Shown here piece by piece: positions 26,869 to 36,581 of a stretch of DNA of 64,000 bases. The stretch comes from PRDV01 sp963710865 (GTDB taxonomy: Bacteria > Babelota > Babeliae > Babelales > Babelaceae). Numbering within the stretch: position 1 is the stretch's first letter; the number at the start of each line of letters is the position of its first letter. Made by a program: the position numbers and the translations under genes. The notes below the pieces were generated by a model. It searched no databases and was not told the DNA's origin. It saw nothing but the letters and a program-made list of their open reading frames with translations. Where the stretch lies: positions 1,674,001-1,738,000 of the forward strand of contig CAVQBR010000002.1 of the NCBI GenBank assembly GCA_963710865.1, in the 5' to 3' direction.

Positions 26869-29121
26869 ATGACATGGCAAACGATAAAGATACTAAGTAT
26901 AAGTGCATTACTGCTCGTGCCAGCAATGCAGGGAATGCAGGAACTTACGCTTAATGAAAAATCATTGCCTGTGGAATTGCGACACAGGGGATATACACCA
27001 CTCCATGTAGCAATCTTTTTGGGAAACAGAGATCAGATTACCCGTTTAATTGCAGATGGAGTGGTTGATGCACGAAATATTAGTGGATCTACACCTCTAC
27101 ATATTGCTGCGGAAAAGGGCGATTTAGAAACCGTTGAAGCTTTGATTGCTGAGCTCCAGAAAATTAATAGCTTCGCTTGCCCTTTGAATAAGCAGACGCT
27201 CGACACAACTTCAATCGTTGATACAGAAGACAACTCTGGCATTACGCCGCTTGCTTGTGCTGCTGCAAATGGACATATAGATGTTCTTGGATGTTTAATT
27301 GCTCATGGGGCAAGTATATGCCACGCAGACAAGCGCGGACTTTTTCCATTTCATAGAGCAACTCAAAATGGTCATCTTGAAGCTATGAGAATGCTTTTAC
27401 CTGATTTGCAATTCGATCGGGCACATAGAGCTGGTCGTCTAGAACCGATTCTTTCAGCTGCAGGCTCCAATGACGATCTAGATTTTAGATCGTTTTGCTG
27501 GGATGCTCTAGAGTGCGCAGTAGCAAGCGGAAAGGCAGAGGTACTTGCCTTTGTTATGAAGCTAATCGAAGGACGTTGTAATCCTGAAACGGGACACCCC
27601 CTCGAGCAGTGTGGCAGCGGAATTACACCCTTCTTGCTAGCAGCAGAATATGGCCATGTACACTTGCTTCAGTTGCTCAGTGATGCAGACAAAAATCGTA
27701 TCCATGCGCTAGATAAGGAGGGCGCTACAGCATTGCAACATGCAGCTCGATATGGACAGATAGATGCTGCACAATTCATTCTCGAAAGAGATCCAGAAAA
27801 GATCAATAGGCATAAAAATGACGTGAGAACAACGCAATTAGCAGGAAGTACACCCTTGCATGAAGCTGCATATTATGGTCATACCAAAGTTCTAGAGCTT
27901 TTACTTGCCTCTGGCGTAGAAATAGAATCCACTGATGCAAAGGGGAGGACAGCACTCCATCTAGCTGCAATGAAAGGACACCAGCAAGTTCTTGAACTAC
28001 TTTTAAGCTCTGGCGCATCTGTCGCAGCGACAGATGCTGGACTTGGACGCACTCCTCTGCACTTGGCTGCAGAAAAAGGCCATACAGACTGCGTTGAAAC
28101 TCTCCTAGCACACAAGGCTGATATTGAAGCGGAAGACATAGGGAATCGTACAGCTCTCCATGAAGCCGCTGAAGAAGGTCAGCTTGAAGTTGCTAAATGT
28201 TTACTAAAAAATGGCGCAGATATCTCTAAAAAGTCAGCGCTTGGAACCGCGCTCATGCATGCAATCATGAACGAACATGTAGATGTAATAAAGTATTTTA
28301 TACTAAATACGTCAGCTGAATTAACTGCTCATAAAACTCACTTTGGAGGCACCGTGCCACTCATATTTATTGCTGTAGTGAGAGAAACAGGATCTGAATC
28401 CGTTCGCTGCTTACTTGCTAATGGAGTTTCAGTTGCCACACCACTCAGGAGCGGTCGAACGATACTTCATCACTACTCCCGTTGGTACAGCCCAACTGAC
28501 CTCCCTTCCTTGATGTCTAGAGACTTAGTAATCCACGATTTACTGATGCGAGCTGGTGCGGACATGCTGTGCCCGGATAATGAAGGAGTTACCCCTCTCG
28601 ATAGATTGAACCTTCCAGCAGATCAATTGACAGTAGCAAAGCAGTACTATCAAAATCGCCCGCTATATCTCAAAGGACAGCTCGGCGAAGACGAGACCCT
28701 CGATGCTGTTTTTTCACAAGCAGCAGAAGTTCGCATTGATATTCCTGTTCTTGTGGGGCTCAAAGACCAATTGAACGATCGATTGGTTCAGCATCGATGG
28801 AAAGGGGGGAAGAATTTGTTGATGGTAGCTCTTGCAATAAAGGATCTTGATGGAATTATCCAAATTTTAGATCAGAAGATATGCTCTATTACCGATGTAG
28901 ATGACGAAAATCATGACGCACTTTGGTTTGCAATCAACGCCAGTAAGCCGTCCTTGATTAATAAGGCACTTGAAGCTGGAGCGACAGTAACAGAGGACCA
29001 TCTGCTTCAAGCTGCATCCTTTGAATCCGAAAAGGATTTCAGCGAAATACTTCTGAGGCTCCTGACAACCTATAGATACAGTCAGAGACCTGTACATGAG
29101 AGGGTGAGCCTCTTCAAGTAA
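26869..29121 (+). CDS. Exported ankyrin-repeat protein, class B head (array gene 9)
   Basis: The 750-residue protein starts MTWQTIKILSISALLLVPAM and then QGMQELTLNEKSLPVELRHR. It forms a subgroup with genes 10 and 15: a long insert between ankyrin repeats 4 and 5 (LLPDLQFDRAHRAGRLEPIL with AAGSNDDLDF) and a subgroup form of the C-terminal module (YYQNRPLYLKGQLGEDETLD, AEVRIDIPVLVGLKDQL, ending ERVSLFK). Central repeats match the ankyrin consensus well (GRTALHLAAMKGHQQVLELL; RTPLHLAAEKGHTDCVETLL). Ribosome site AGAAAGGATCCCT. Export and partner binding are inferred. Confidence 0.9.
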   Translation: MTWQTIKILSISALLLVPAMQGMQELTLNEKSLPVELRHRGYTPLHVAIFLGNRDQITRLIADGVVDARNISGSTPLHIAAEKGDLETVEALIAELQKINSFACPLNKQTLDTTSIVDTEDNSGITPLACAAANGHIDVLGCLIAHGASICHADKRGLFPFHRATQNGHLEAMRMLLPDLQFDRAHRAGRLEPILSAAGSNDDLDFRSFCWDALECAVASGKAEVLAFVMKLIEGRCNPETGHPLEQCGSGITPFLLAAEYGHVHLLQLLSDADKNRIHALDKEGATALQHAARYGQIDAAQFILERDPEKINRHKNDVRTTQLAGSTPLHEAAYYGHTKVLELLLASGVEIESTDAKGRTALHLAAMKGHQQVLELLLSSGASVAATDAGLGRTPLHLAAEKGHTDCVETLLAHKADIEAEDIGNRTALHEAAEEGQLEVAKCLLKNGADISKKSALGTALMHAIMNEHVDVIKYFILNTSAELTAHKTHFGGTVPLIFIAVVRETGSESVRCLLANGVSVATPLRSGRTILHHYSRWYSPTDLPSLMSRDLVIHDLLMRAGADMLCPDNEGVTPLDRLNLPADQLTVAKQYYQNRPLYLKGQLGEDETLDAVFSQAAEVRIDIPVLVGLKDQLNDRLVQHRWKGGKNLLMVALAIKDLDGIIQILDQKICSITDVDDENHDALWFAINASKPSLINKALEAGATVTEDHLLQAASFESEKDFSEILLRLLTTYRYSQRPVHERVSLFK

Positions 29122-29277
29122 AGGTCAGGGATTTGTTCAATAGCGGATTAGGTTACTCGCAATAAGAGGTTTTGAGATGGTGCTTCATCCCCTGGGCACG
29201 AAAAATGTAGAAGAGAAGTAGATTTTGATACGATTTAAATTGATATGATTAAAACCAGAAACCAAGCGGGGCTTGCA
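29122..29277. repeat. Class B leader repeat with altered -10, copy 1
   Basis: The block GAGATGGTGCTTCAT..GGGCACGAAAAAT..AGATTTTG..TTAAATTGATA..CCAAGCGGG recurs before the genes at 34256 and 43489. Here the -10 position reads TACGAT (29229-29234). No gene is seen. Confidence 0.75.
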
Positions 29278-31494
29278 ATGACGTGGCAAACTATAAAGAC
29301 ACTCGGTATAAGTGTAGTACTGTTCATACCTGCTCTGAGCGGGATGCGGGCACTTGAAAAGACTGATGAATCATTACCTGTACAAGCGCGGCATAGGGGA
29401 TACACCCCACTCCATGTGGCGGTCTATTTGGGTGACAGAGAACAGATTACGCGTTTAATTGCAGACGGTGCTGTGGTGGATGCAAGAAGTATTAATGGAT
29501 ATACACCCTTGCATATCGCTGCAGAACGGGGCGATGTAGGCATCGTCGAAGCTTTGATTACTGAGCTCAAAAAAATTAGTCCTTTGGCTAATCAAGCGAT
29601 AGTTGACATGGGAGACAACTCTGATGTTACGCCACTTGCTTGTGCTGCTGCAAATGGCCATATAGATGTTCTTGGATGTTTAATTGCTCATGGGGCAAGT
29701 ATATGCCACGCAGACAAGGGCGGACGTTTTCCATTTCATAGAGCAACTCAAAATGGTCATCTTGAAGCTATGAGAATGCTTTTACCTGATTTGCAATTCG
29801 ATCGGGCACATAGAAATGATCGTCTAGAACCGATTCTTTCAGCTGCAGGCTCCAATGACGATCTAGATTTTAGATTATTTTGCCGGGATGCTCTAGAGTG
29901 CGCAGTAGCAAGCGGAAAGACAGAGGTACTTGCATTTGTTATGAAGCTAATCGAAGGACGTTTTAATCCTGAAACAGGACACCCCCTCGAGCAGTGCGGC
30001 CGTGGAGTTACACCCTTCTTGCTAGCAGCAGAATACGGCCATGTACACTTGCTTCAGTTGCTCCTTGAGATAAGCGAGAATCGTATCTATCAATTCGATA
30101 GCGAGAAAGCAACTGCATTGCACTACGCAGCTCGGTTTGGAAAAACAGATGCAGCAAGGTTTATTCTAGAGAAGGACCCTACAAAGATCAATAAGCCTAA
30201 AAATGATAGTATATCTATCAACTTAGCAGGAGGTACCGCCCTGCACGAAGCAGCATATTATGGTCATAATGATGTTATAAAACTTTTACTGAGCTATGGC
30301 GCAGAACTAGAAGGCAAAGAGGCAAACGGTTGGACAGCGCTCCATCTAGCTGCAATGAAAGGACGAGTATCAACTCTTAAGCTTCTTATTGGCCTTGGGG
30401 CATCAGTCACAACAATCGATAATAATGAATTCACACCTCTGCACGCAGCCGCTGCACGGGGCCATCAGGCCTGCATTGAGGTACTAGTAAATAATGGGGC
30501 TGATATTGAGGCGAGAGCAAGAGGCGATCGTACGCCTCTCCATGAAGCAATTGAAGAAGGCCATCTAGGGGCTGCCAAATGTTTGGTAAAATATGGCGCG
30601 GACATCAATAAGAAGTCATCACTTGGAAGCCCACTGATGCATGCAATCAATAGTGAATATATAGATTTACTAGAGTGGTTATTGCACATTACAGCAACTG
30701 ACTTAACTCATAAAAGTACCTATTTTGGGGCTGCACCTGAATCTATCTTGTTTATTGCAGCAAGGGAAGCAAAAGCTGAATCCGTTCGCTGCTTGTTGAA
30801 GAATCGATTCTCGGTTCACCCACAGCTCAATGATGGTCGAACGCTACTCAGTGATTGCCTTTTTTGTTTTAACATCGGCTTCAGAACAACGCCAAGTCGC
30901 ATCATAATCTATGATCTACTGATGCGAGCTGGCGCTGATATGCTATGTGAGAATAATGCGAAGCTTACTCCTCTCGATGCATTGAACGTTCCAGAAAATC
31001 CATTTCCAGTAGCAAAACTCTACTATCAAAATCGTCTATTGTATCTTAAAGGACAACTCGGAAAAGACGATACCCTCGATTTTGTTTTTGCGCAAGCAGC
31101 AAAAGTTCCTGATATTCCCGTTCTTGTGGCGCTTAAGGATCTATTGAAAGATCGATTGACTCTCTATCGCTGGAAAGGGGGAAAGAACCTACTAATGGTT
31201 GCTTTCGAAAGAAATGATGTTGATGGAATTATTGAAGTGTTAGCTAATGAGATTTGCGCTATTACCGATGTGGACGATGAAAATCATGATGCGCTTTGGT
31301 TTGCTATCAACACCAAGAAGATGTTCTTAATTAATAAGGTGCTTGAAGCAGGAGCCAAAGTAACAGAGGGCCATCTAGTGCTAGCTTCATCCCTTGGGCC
31401 TCGAAAGGATGCCTGCGAAGCACTTATGAGACTCTTGACAATTTATAGATACAGTGAACGCCCTATAAATGAGAGAATAAGTATGTTCAAGTAA
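29278..31494 (+). CDS. Exported ankyrin-repeat protein, class B head (array gene 10)
   Basis: I start this 738-residue protein at ATG 29278 (MTWQTIKTLGISVVLFIPAL), where every class B paralog starts, not at an in-frame ATG 11 codons upstream that lies in the shared leader. It is close to gene 9 through residues about 140-270 (HADKGGRFPFHRATQNGHLE; LQFDRAHRNDRLEPILSAAG) but has private ankyrin repeats afterwards (KEANGWTALHLAAMKGRVST). It lacks the usual DGRTVLHCAA form, having DGRTLLSDCLFCFNIGFRTT instead. The tail is INERISMFK, as in genes 6 and 7. Ribosome binding is weak (GCGGGGCTTGCA). The -10 is TACGAT, so expression may be lower than for its neighbours. Confidence 0.9.
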   Translation: MTWQTIKTLGISVVLFIPALSGMRALEKTDESLPVQARHRGYTPLHVAVYLGDREQITRLIADGAVVDARSINGYTPLHIAAERGDVGIVEALITELKKISPLANQAIVDMGDNSDVTPLACAAANGHIDVLGCLIAHGASICHADKGGRFPFHRATQNGHLEAMRMLLPDLQFDRAHRNDRLEPILSAAGSNDDLDFRLFCRDALECAVASGKTEVLAFVMKLIEGRFNPETGHPLEQCGRGVTPFLLAAEYGHVHLLQLLLEISENRIYQFDSEKATALHYAARFGKTDAARFILEKDPTKINKPKNDSISINLAGGTALHEAAYYGHNDVIKLLLSYGAELEGKEANGWTALHLAAMKGRVSTLKLLIGLGASVTTIDNNEFTPLHAAAARGHQACIEVLVNNGADIEARARGDRTPLHEAIEEGHLGAAKCLVKYGADINKKSSLGSPLMHAINSEYIDLLEWLLHITATDLTHKSTYFGAAPESILFIAAREAKAESVRCLLKNRFSVHPQLNDGRTLLSDCLFCFNIGFRTTPSRIIIYDLLMRAGADMLCENNAKLTPLDALNVPENPFPVAKLYYQNRLLYLKGQLGKDDTLDFVFAQAAKVPDIPVLVALKDLLKDRLTLYRWKGGKNLLMVAFERNDVDGIIEVLANEICAITDVDDENHDALWFAINTKKMFLINKVLEAGAKVTEGHLVLASSLGPRKDACEALMRLLTIYRYSERPINERISMFK

Positions 31495-31515
31495 ACGCAT
31501 TAACGATAAATACGG

Positions 31516-31546
31516 ATGCCTGAGCCGATTACCTCAGCTCAGGCAT
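31516..31546 (+). terminator. Hairpin after array gene 10
   Basis: A perfect 10-bp stem ATGCCTGAGC/GCTCAGGCAT with an 11-base loop lies 22 bases after the stop. No clean T tract follows (GAGGGGCTCGGGTTTTC), so it may terminate or simply protect the 3' end. Confidence 0.6.
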
Positions 31547-31711
31547 GAGGGGCTCGGGTTTTCGGATGTCTGCAGCTGAGTAACTTTGTATTATAGTATC
31601 CTCTTCATATACACAAGAATCTCTACGTAGTTTATAGTACGGCGTTCGATAAATCCGCATAGTTTGCTATGATTTTAAAAACGAGAAACAAACTAAGTGG
31701 GACTCGCTCTC

Positions 31712-33809
31712 ATGCGGAAATCTATAAAGACAGTAAGTATCATTCTCGTACTGTTCATGTCCAAGCTGCAGGGGATGCAGAAACTGACTACTGATTTGCC
31801 AGTGCAATTACGCAATAGGGGATACAGCCCACTGCATATAGACGCCTACTATGGGCATGAAGAAACGGTTAAGGATCTCATTGAGGCCGGTGCTAGCATA
31901 CGTGCACAAGGTGTCAATGGTTATACAGCCTTACATCTGGCAGCTGAACAGGGCCATATCAAAACAGTTGAAGTTTTGGTTGCTGAGCTCATAAAACAAT
32001 CAGATCTTTGTTCATTAAAAGAACCTAGTCATACAGTACGTTCTGCTGTTGACCTATGCGATCACTCTGGTGTCACAGCACTCGCATACGCTGCCCTTAA
32101 TGGCCATACAATTGTTATATGCCGCCTCCTTCACCATGGCGCAAGTAGGTTATCGAAAGACAAGGCCGGATATTATCCATTTCATAGGGCTACGCAAAAT
32201 GGTCATCTTGAAGCTATGAAGCTTCTTCAACCAGGTGATTGGAACGTTTCTCACTCATTTCTTATATTGGCAGCTCACTGCGCAGTTAAGAGTGGCGAGC
32301 AAGAGGTATTTTCACACGTTATTACGAATCTTTTCCACAATAGCAGTTATTACTGGATGCCTGAACATGCAACAGTTCCTCCATTCCTGCTAGCCGCATC
32401 ATTCGGCCAAATAGCGATCATTCACTGGTGCCTTGAATCTAACAAACAGTTGTATTTGTGAGACTGATTCTTCGGGCCGCACCGCATTGCACCACGCTGC
32501 ACGACATGGACATGTTGCTATTGCTCGAATACTTCTTGAAAGATTCTTCGACCTCACTAATAGAGTTGCTCGCCTCGGGGCTACCGCGCTGCATGAAGCT
32601 GCAGAGGGTGGTCATAGCGACGTTATAAAGCTTTTACTTGAATATAGTGCGACAGTGAATGCTCAAGACTTCTTTGGCAGAACACCGCTCCTGATAGCTG
32701 CCGAAGAGGGACACAAGGAGGCACTCATGATACTCTTTGCTGCGGGAGCTTCTTTCACAGTGACTGGTCCTCGGGGGCACACGGCACTGCACAAGGCTGC
32801 TGCGCGAGGGCATAAGGATTGTGTTGAGATCCTTTTAGGATTCAATGCTCCGATTGACGCGAAAGCAAAAGACCATTGTACCCCTCTGCATGAAGCCTCG
32901 ACCAACGGCTATCTTGAAGTTATTACCTGTCTACTTGCCTATGGCGCAGATATCAATCAGGAATCGGATTATGGAAATGTACTCATACATGCAATCGGAA
33001 ACAATCAGGTGGACGTTCCATACTACTTCATAAAAAACCCGCCAGGGAGGTTAACCAGCGATACGTTTTGGAGTAAAGCACTGTTCCACGCTTCAAAAGT
33101 AGGAAGTCGTGAAATTGTTAGTTTATTGCTTTCAAATGTCGCCTATGTCGAGACTCAGCTGAATCGTGCACTTTCTCGTGCCACGCCGAACCCTGAAATT
33201 GTAAGATTATTAATCCGAGCTGGGGGAAACGTGTTCCATTCAAACAGCAAGGGGGAGACTCCCTTCGACACATTAATCGTAGAAATTCCAGATAATTACC
33301 ACCCTCTAGCGAAAGCTTATTTTACAAATCGCTCATTTTATCTTGCTGGCAAGCTAATGCCAAAAGATACTATTGACTCTGTTTTTTGGGTCGCCGCTTG
33401 GTACCTCGACATTCCCGTTCTAGAAAAGTTTAAAGATCGACTAATCGATCGATTGGTGCTCTTGCGGAAAGGCAGAAAGAATCTCCTAATGGATGCCTTT
33501 CAAACCCATGATAGTGATGGAATCAGTTGGCTACTGGACCAAGAGATATGCAACATTGCAGAAGTTGATGATAATAACCATGATGCCCTTTGGTATGCAA
33601 TTCACACTACAAAATCTGAAAGAAACTCGACAAGATTAGGCTTCATACATAAGATACTTGCAGCTGGAGCAATCGTAAACGAGGGCCATCTATTAGAGGC
33701 TGCGATCGATAATGACACTAAGAGGATCAACCTAGTACAGATGGAGCTCGCGCTCACCTATAGATACGGCAAGCAGCTTATACATGCGAGGCTGAGTTTG
33801 TTCAAGTAA
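31712..33809 (+). pseudogene. Exported ankyrin-repeat protein split by a frameshift (array gene 11)
   Basis: This is the most divergent array member. The likely ATG at 31712 gives MRKSIKTVSIILVLFMSKLQ, a class B-like signal peptide; an in-frame GTG five codons upstream is less likely. The first frame stops at 32461 after LESNKQLYL. The family sequence continues one base on (SCICETDSSGRTALHHAARH). Against paralogs a single extra base between about 32441 and 32456 restores both frame and repeat length. Later repeats are well formed (GHTALHKAAARGHKDCVEIL) but some are short (DTFWSKALFHASKVG). The C-terminal module ends in ARLSLFK. A strong terminator follows. A genuine disruption or a sequencing error would look the same. 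Confidence 0.8.
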
Positions 33810-33832
33810 TGTCCTTACGAAGAAGCCTATGG

Positions 33833-33860
33833 ACCTGAGCAAGCTCAGGTTTCTTTTTTC
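33833..33860 (+). terminator. Rho-independent terminator after array gene 11
   Basis: ACCTGAGC (33833-33840) pairs with GCTCAGGT (33843-33850) and is followed by TTCTTTTTTC. This is the clearest terminator in the array. A second hairpin (CGACATG/CATGTCG) follows directly. Confidence 0.85.
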
Positions 33861-33937
33861 ACCGACATGCAGTCCATGTCGATGAAAAGATGAAAGAACT
33901 CACCAATTTATGACATCTCCTTACCAAGCATTTTTGC

Positions 33938-33965
33938 TTTACAAAAAGAATTCTTTTGATAGAAT
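33938..33965 (+). promoter_or_regulatory. Class A promoter in front of a dead gene stub
   Basis: TTTACA (33938-33943), 16 bases, TAGAAT (33960-33965), identical in layout to the promoter at 7679. It now drives only a truncated stub and could read through into the gene at 34256. Confidence 0.7.
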
Positions 33966-34003
33966 TAAAATTAAAGAATTTTCAAATCATTTTAGGAGAT
34001 GAA

Positions 34004-34142
34004 ATGGATTACCTACAATGATAAAAGCTCTCTTGCTAAGCGTAGCCCTGATTGTACCCACGCTGCACGGAATGCTAGACGTTACTACAACTAGTGAAGA
34101 ATTACCTGTGCAATTGCGCCATACGGGATGCACACCGCCGCT
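34004..34142 (+). pseudogene. 5' stub of a class A ankyrin gene
   Basis: A class A ribosome site (TTTAGGAGATGAA) and start are followed by the usual signal-peptide sequence, but one C is missing after GATTACCTAC, so the frame stops at codon 6 (ATG GAT TAC CTA CAA TGA). The homology to LLLSVALIVPTLHGMLDVTT and LPVQLRH continues to about 34142, where it joins abruptly to the class B leader of the next gene. It is a leftover of a rearrangement. Confidence 0.85.
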
Positions 34143-34255
34143 TTAGGAGGTTATGAGATGGTGCTTCATTTCCAGGGCACGAAAAATTTATCTCAGAAGC
34201 AGATTTTGATATTATTAAATTGATAGATTAAAACTAGAAGCAAGCGAGGCTTGAA
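34143..34255. repeat. Class B leader repeat, copy 2, joined to a class A stub
   Basis: The same leader as at 29122-29277 and 43361-43488 (GAGATGGTGCTTCAT, GGGCACGAAAAAT, AAGCGAGGCTTGAA). The -10 position reads TATTAT (34210-34215). Its left end is the junction with the class A stub. Confidence 0.75.
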
Positions 34256-36478
34256 ATGCAAACTATAAAAACATTCGTTATAAGTTTAGTGTTGTTCGTA
34301 CCCGCCCTGAGTGGGATGCGAGCAATTGAGAAGAATGATGAATCATTACCTGTGGACGCACGTCACAGGGGCTATACGCCGATGCACGTAGCAGCGTATT
34401 TGGGGAATGTAGCACAAATTTCAGAGTTACTTGCATCGGAGGCGTGCCCTTTGAGCACAGCAGCTCATAAAAATGACAGTGCTGGAGCTGATGATTTGGT
34501 ATGTGCAAAAAGCATTAATGGATGTACGCCCTTACATGTAGCTGCAGAGCAGGGGCAGCTAAGAGCAGTTGAAGTTTTGATAGGCCGTAATCAATCTTTA
34601 GTTAACATGCAGGATACTGCTGGCCTTACACCGCTGGCTTATGCTGCCACAAATGGTAATACCGATGTCATTAGATGCTTAATCGCATATGGTGCAAAGA
34701 TAAATCTATCCAACAACAGAAACCATCAGCCATTTCAGATAGCTGCGCAAAATGGCCATTTAGAAGCTATGAAGATTCTTCAGCCTGCTGAGCGCTCTTT
34801 CTCCTCAAAATCTCTATTAATGACGTTCTATCTTGATACAATACGTTGCGCCATCGAAAGTGGCAAACCTGAGGTACTTGCCTCTCTTAAGCAAATGATA
34901 AAAGAACGTCGTACAGCAGAAACGTTAGGTAGCAGATGGTATTGCAGGAATTGGTTAGGCACATGGTATGACAGTGAATTGTATGACAGTGAAAGGTACA
35001 ATTCCCGAGAAGTTACCCCCTTGCTGCTTGCTGCATCATTCGGCCATGTCCCATTGATGCAGTGGTCCCTTGAAGAAGACGGTGCTCGCATTGACGAAAT
35101 AGACATGAATGGCGATTGTGCATTGCATTTTGCTTCTCGACATGGGCATGTGAATGCCGTTCAATTCCTTCTTGAAAGAAACCCCGAACTGGTCAAGATC
35201 AAAAATGTTACTAGGACTTCTCCTGGCTGGACTGCCCTGCATGATGCCGCAGAGAGTGGTCATCTCGAAGTCATAAAGCTCTTACTTCACTTTAAGGCAG
35301 AAGTAGACGCGCAAGATACCATGGGGCAGACTCCACTCCTGAGGGCAGCAAGTAATGGGCACACACAAGCTCTTCAACTACTCATAGACTTTGAGGCATC
35401 TCCGGCGATAGCCGATGAAATGGGCAATACAGCTTTACACTTAGCTGCTCTTCATGGTCATAGAGCTTGCATTGAAGTCCTCTTAGCCGCAGGATCCGAT
35501 ATTGAGGCGAAAGACCTATCGGGGCGCACCCCACTGCTATGTGCAGCAGAAGCTGGTCATCTTGCGGTAATTAAATGTTTACTTGGCCATGGCGCAGATA
35601 TCAAGCAGCAAGCAATTACTGGGAATGCACTCATGTTAGCAGCCATGGGCGATCACTTTGAAGTTAATCACTTAGAAGTTATGGAGTTTCTCCTTGATAA
35701 TACGGAAATAGAATTAACAAGTTGTTGCGCACAATTCCCTGGTACAGTACCCGTCATCTTTTCTGCAGCAAAAATGGGGCACTACAAAGCAACGAATCTT
35801 TTGATGAAAAAAGGAAGTTTTATTGATGCACAGCTCGCTGACGGTCGAACAGCACTGCATTGTGCGATTGAAAATCTCAAGCCAGGCGTAGTCAGACTGT
35901 TATTGCGAGCTGGAGCTAACATGCTGTGCCCTGACAACGCAGGAGTTACACCTCTCGATGTATTAGGATATCAGGTAGCAGCAGCTAAAAACTATTTTCA
36001 AAATCGCTCGTTGTATCTTTCTGGGAAGCTGAGGCCTGAAGATAATCTTGATTCCGTTTTTTCCATGGCTGCAGATTTTCTTGATATTCCTGTTCTTGAA
36101 GCGCTTAAGGATCAACTTGGAGATCGGTTGATTCAGTGGCGGGATTGGACTGGAGAAGAAAACCTACTCATAGTTGCGATCAAAATGAATGATTTTGATT
36201 GTACAGACTGGCTTTTAGATCAGAAGATATGCGACATGAGCCACAAAGATAGTGAAAAACACGATGCACTCTGGTTTGCACTCAACAGCACACGGTTTAA
36301 AAACCGCGCCACAAGGCTAGCCCTGGTTACTAAGCTCCTTGAAGCTGGGGCTGTTGTAACTGAGGGCCATCTGATTGATGAAGCAAGTAATTGCCATTTC
36401 GAACTGCTTATGAGGCTCCTCGTAACATATCGATATAAGCAACGACCTGCACATGAGAGATTGAGTCTGTTCAAATAA
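34256..36478 (+). CDS. Exported ankyrin-repeat protein, class B head on a class A body (array gene 12)
   Basis: The 740-residue protein has a class B head (MQTIKTFVISLVLFVPALSG) with a 13-17 residue insert before the second repeat (SEACPLSTAAHKNDSAGADD) that is shared only with the gene at 43489. From about residue 155 the sequence switches to class A type: AERSFSSKSLL, EDGARIDEIDMNGDCAL, GFEASPAIADEM-like repeats and a C-terminal module of the genes 2-4 kind. Small in-frame duplications are visible (YDSELYDSERYNS near residue 240; FEVNHLEV near residue 468). The tail is ERLSLFK. The chimera, sitting right after an abandoned class A head, is direct evidence of head replacement. Ribosome site is weak. 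Confidence 0.9.
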   Translation: MQTIKTFVISLVLFVPALSGMRAIEKNDESLPVDARHRGYTPMHVAAYLGNVAQISELLASEACPLSTAAHKNDSAGADDLVCAKSINGCTPLHVAAEQGQLRAVEVLIGRNQSLVNMQDTAGLTPLAYAATNGNTDVIRCLIAYGAKINLSNNRNHQPFQIAAQNGHLEAMKILQPAERSFSSKSLLMTFYLDTIRCAIESGKPEVLASLKQMIKERRTAETLGSRWYCRNWLGTWYDSELYDSERYNSREVTPLLLAASFGHVPLMQWSLEEDGARIDEIDMNGDCALHFASRHGHVNAVQFLLERNPELVKIKNVTRTSPGWTALHDAAESGHLEVIKLLLHFKAEVDAQDTMGQTPLLRAASNGHTQALQLLIDFEASPAIADEMGNTALHLAALHGHRACIEVLLAAGSDIEAKDLSGRTPLLCAAEAGHLAVIKCLLGHGADIKQQAITGNALMLAAMGDHFEVNHLEVMEFLLDNTEIELTSCCAQFPGTVPVIFSAAKMGHYKATNLLMKKGSFIDAQLADGRTALHCAIENLKPGVVRLLLRAGANMLCPDNAGVTPLDVLGYQVAAAKNYFQNRSLYLSGKLRPEDNLDSVFSMAADFLDIPVLEALKDQLGDRLIQWRDWTGEENLLIVAIKMNDFDCTDWLLDQKICDMSHKDSEKHDALWFALNSTRFKNRATRLALVTKLLEAGAVVTEGHLIDEASNCHFELLMRLLVTYRYKQRPAHERLSLFK
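35651..35680 (+). repeat. 15-bp in-frame tandem repeat in array gene 12
   Basis: GATCACTTTGAAGTT is followed directly by AATCACTTAGAAGTT, adding five residues relative to paralogs. Confidence 0.75.
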
Positions 36479-36581
36479 GCAAACCGACTTCTTTAAGAAG
36501 CTCGATTGTAAGCAGCCAATCTGTTGTGCAAAAAGAGGTTATTTAAAATTAAAGAATTTTCAAATTAATTTAGGAGAAGAA

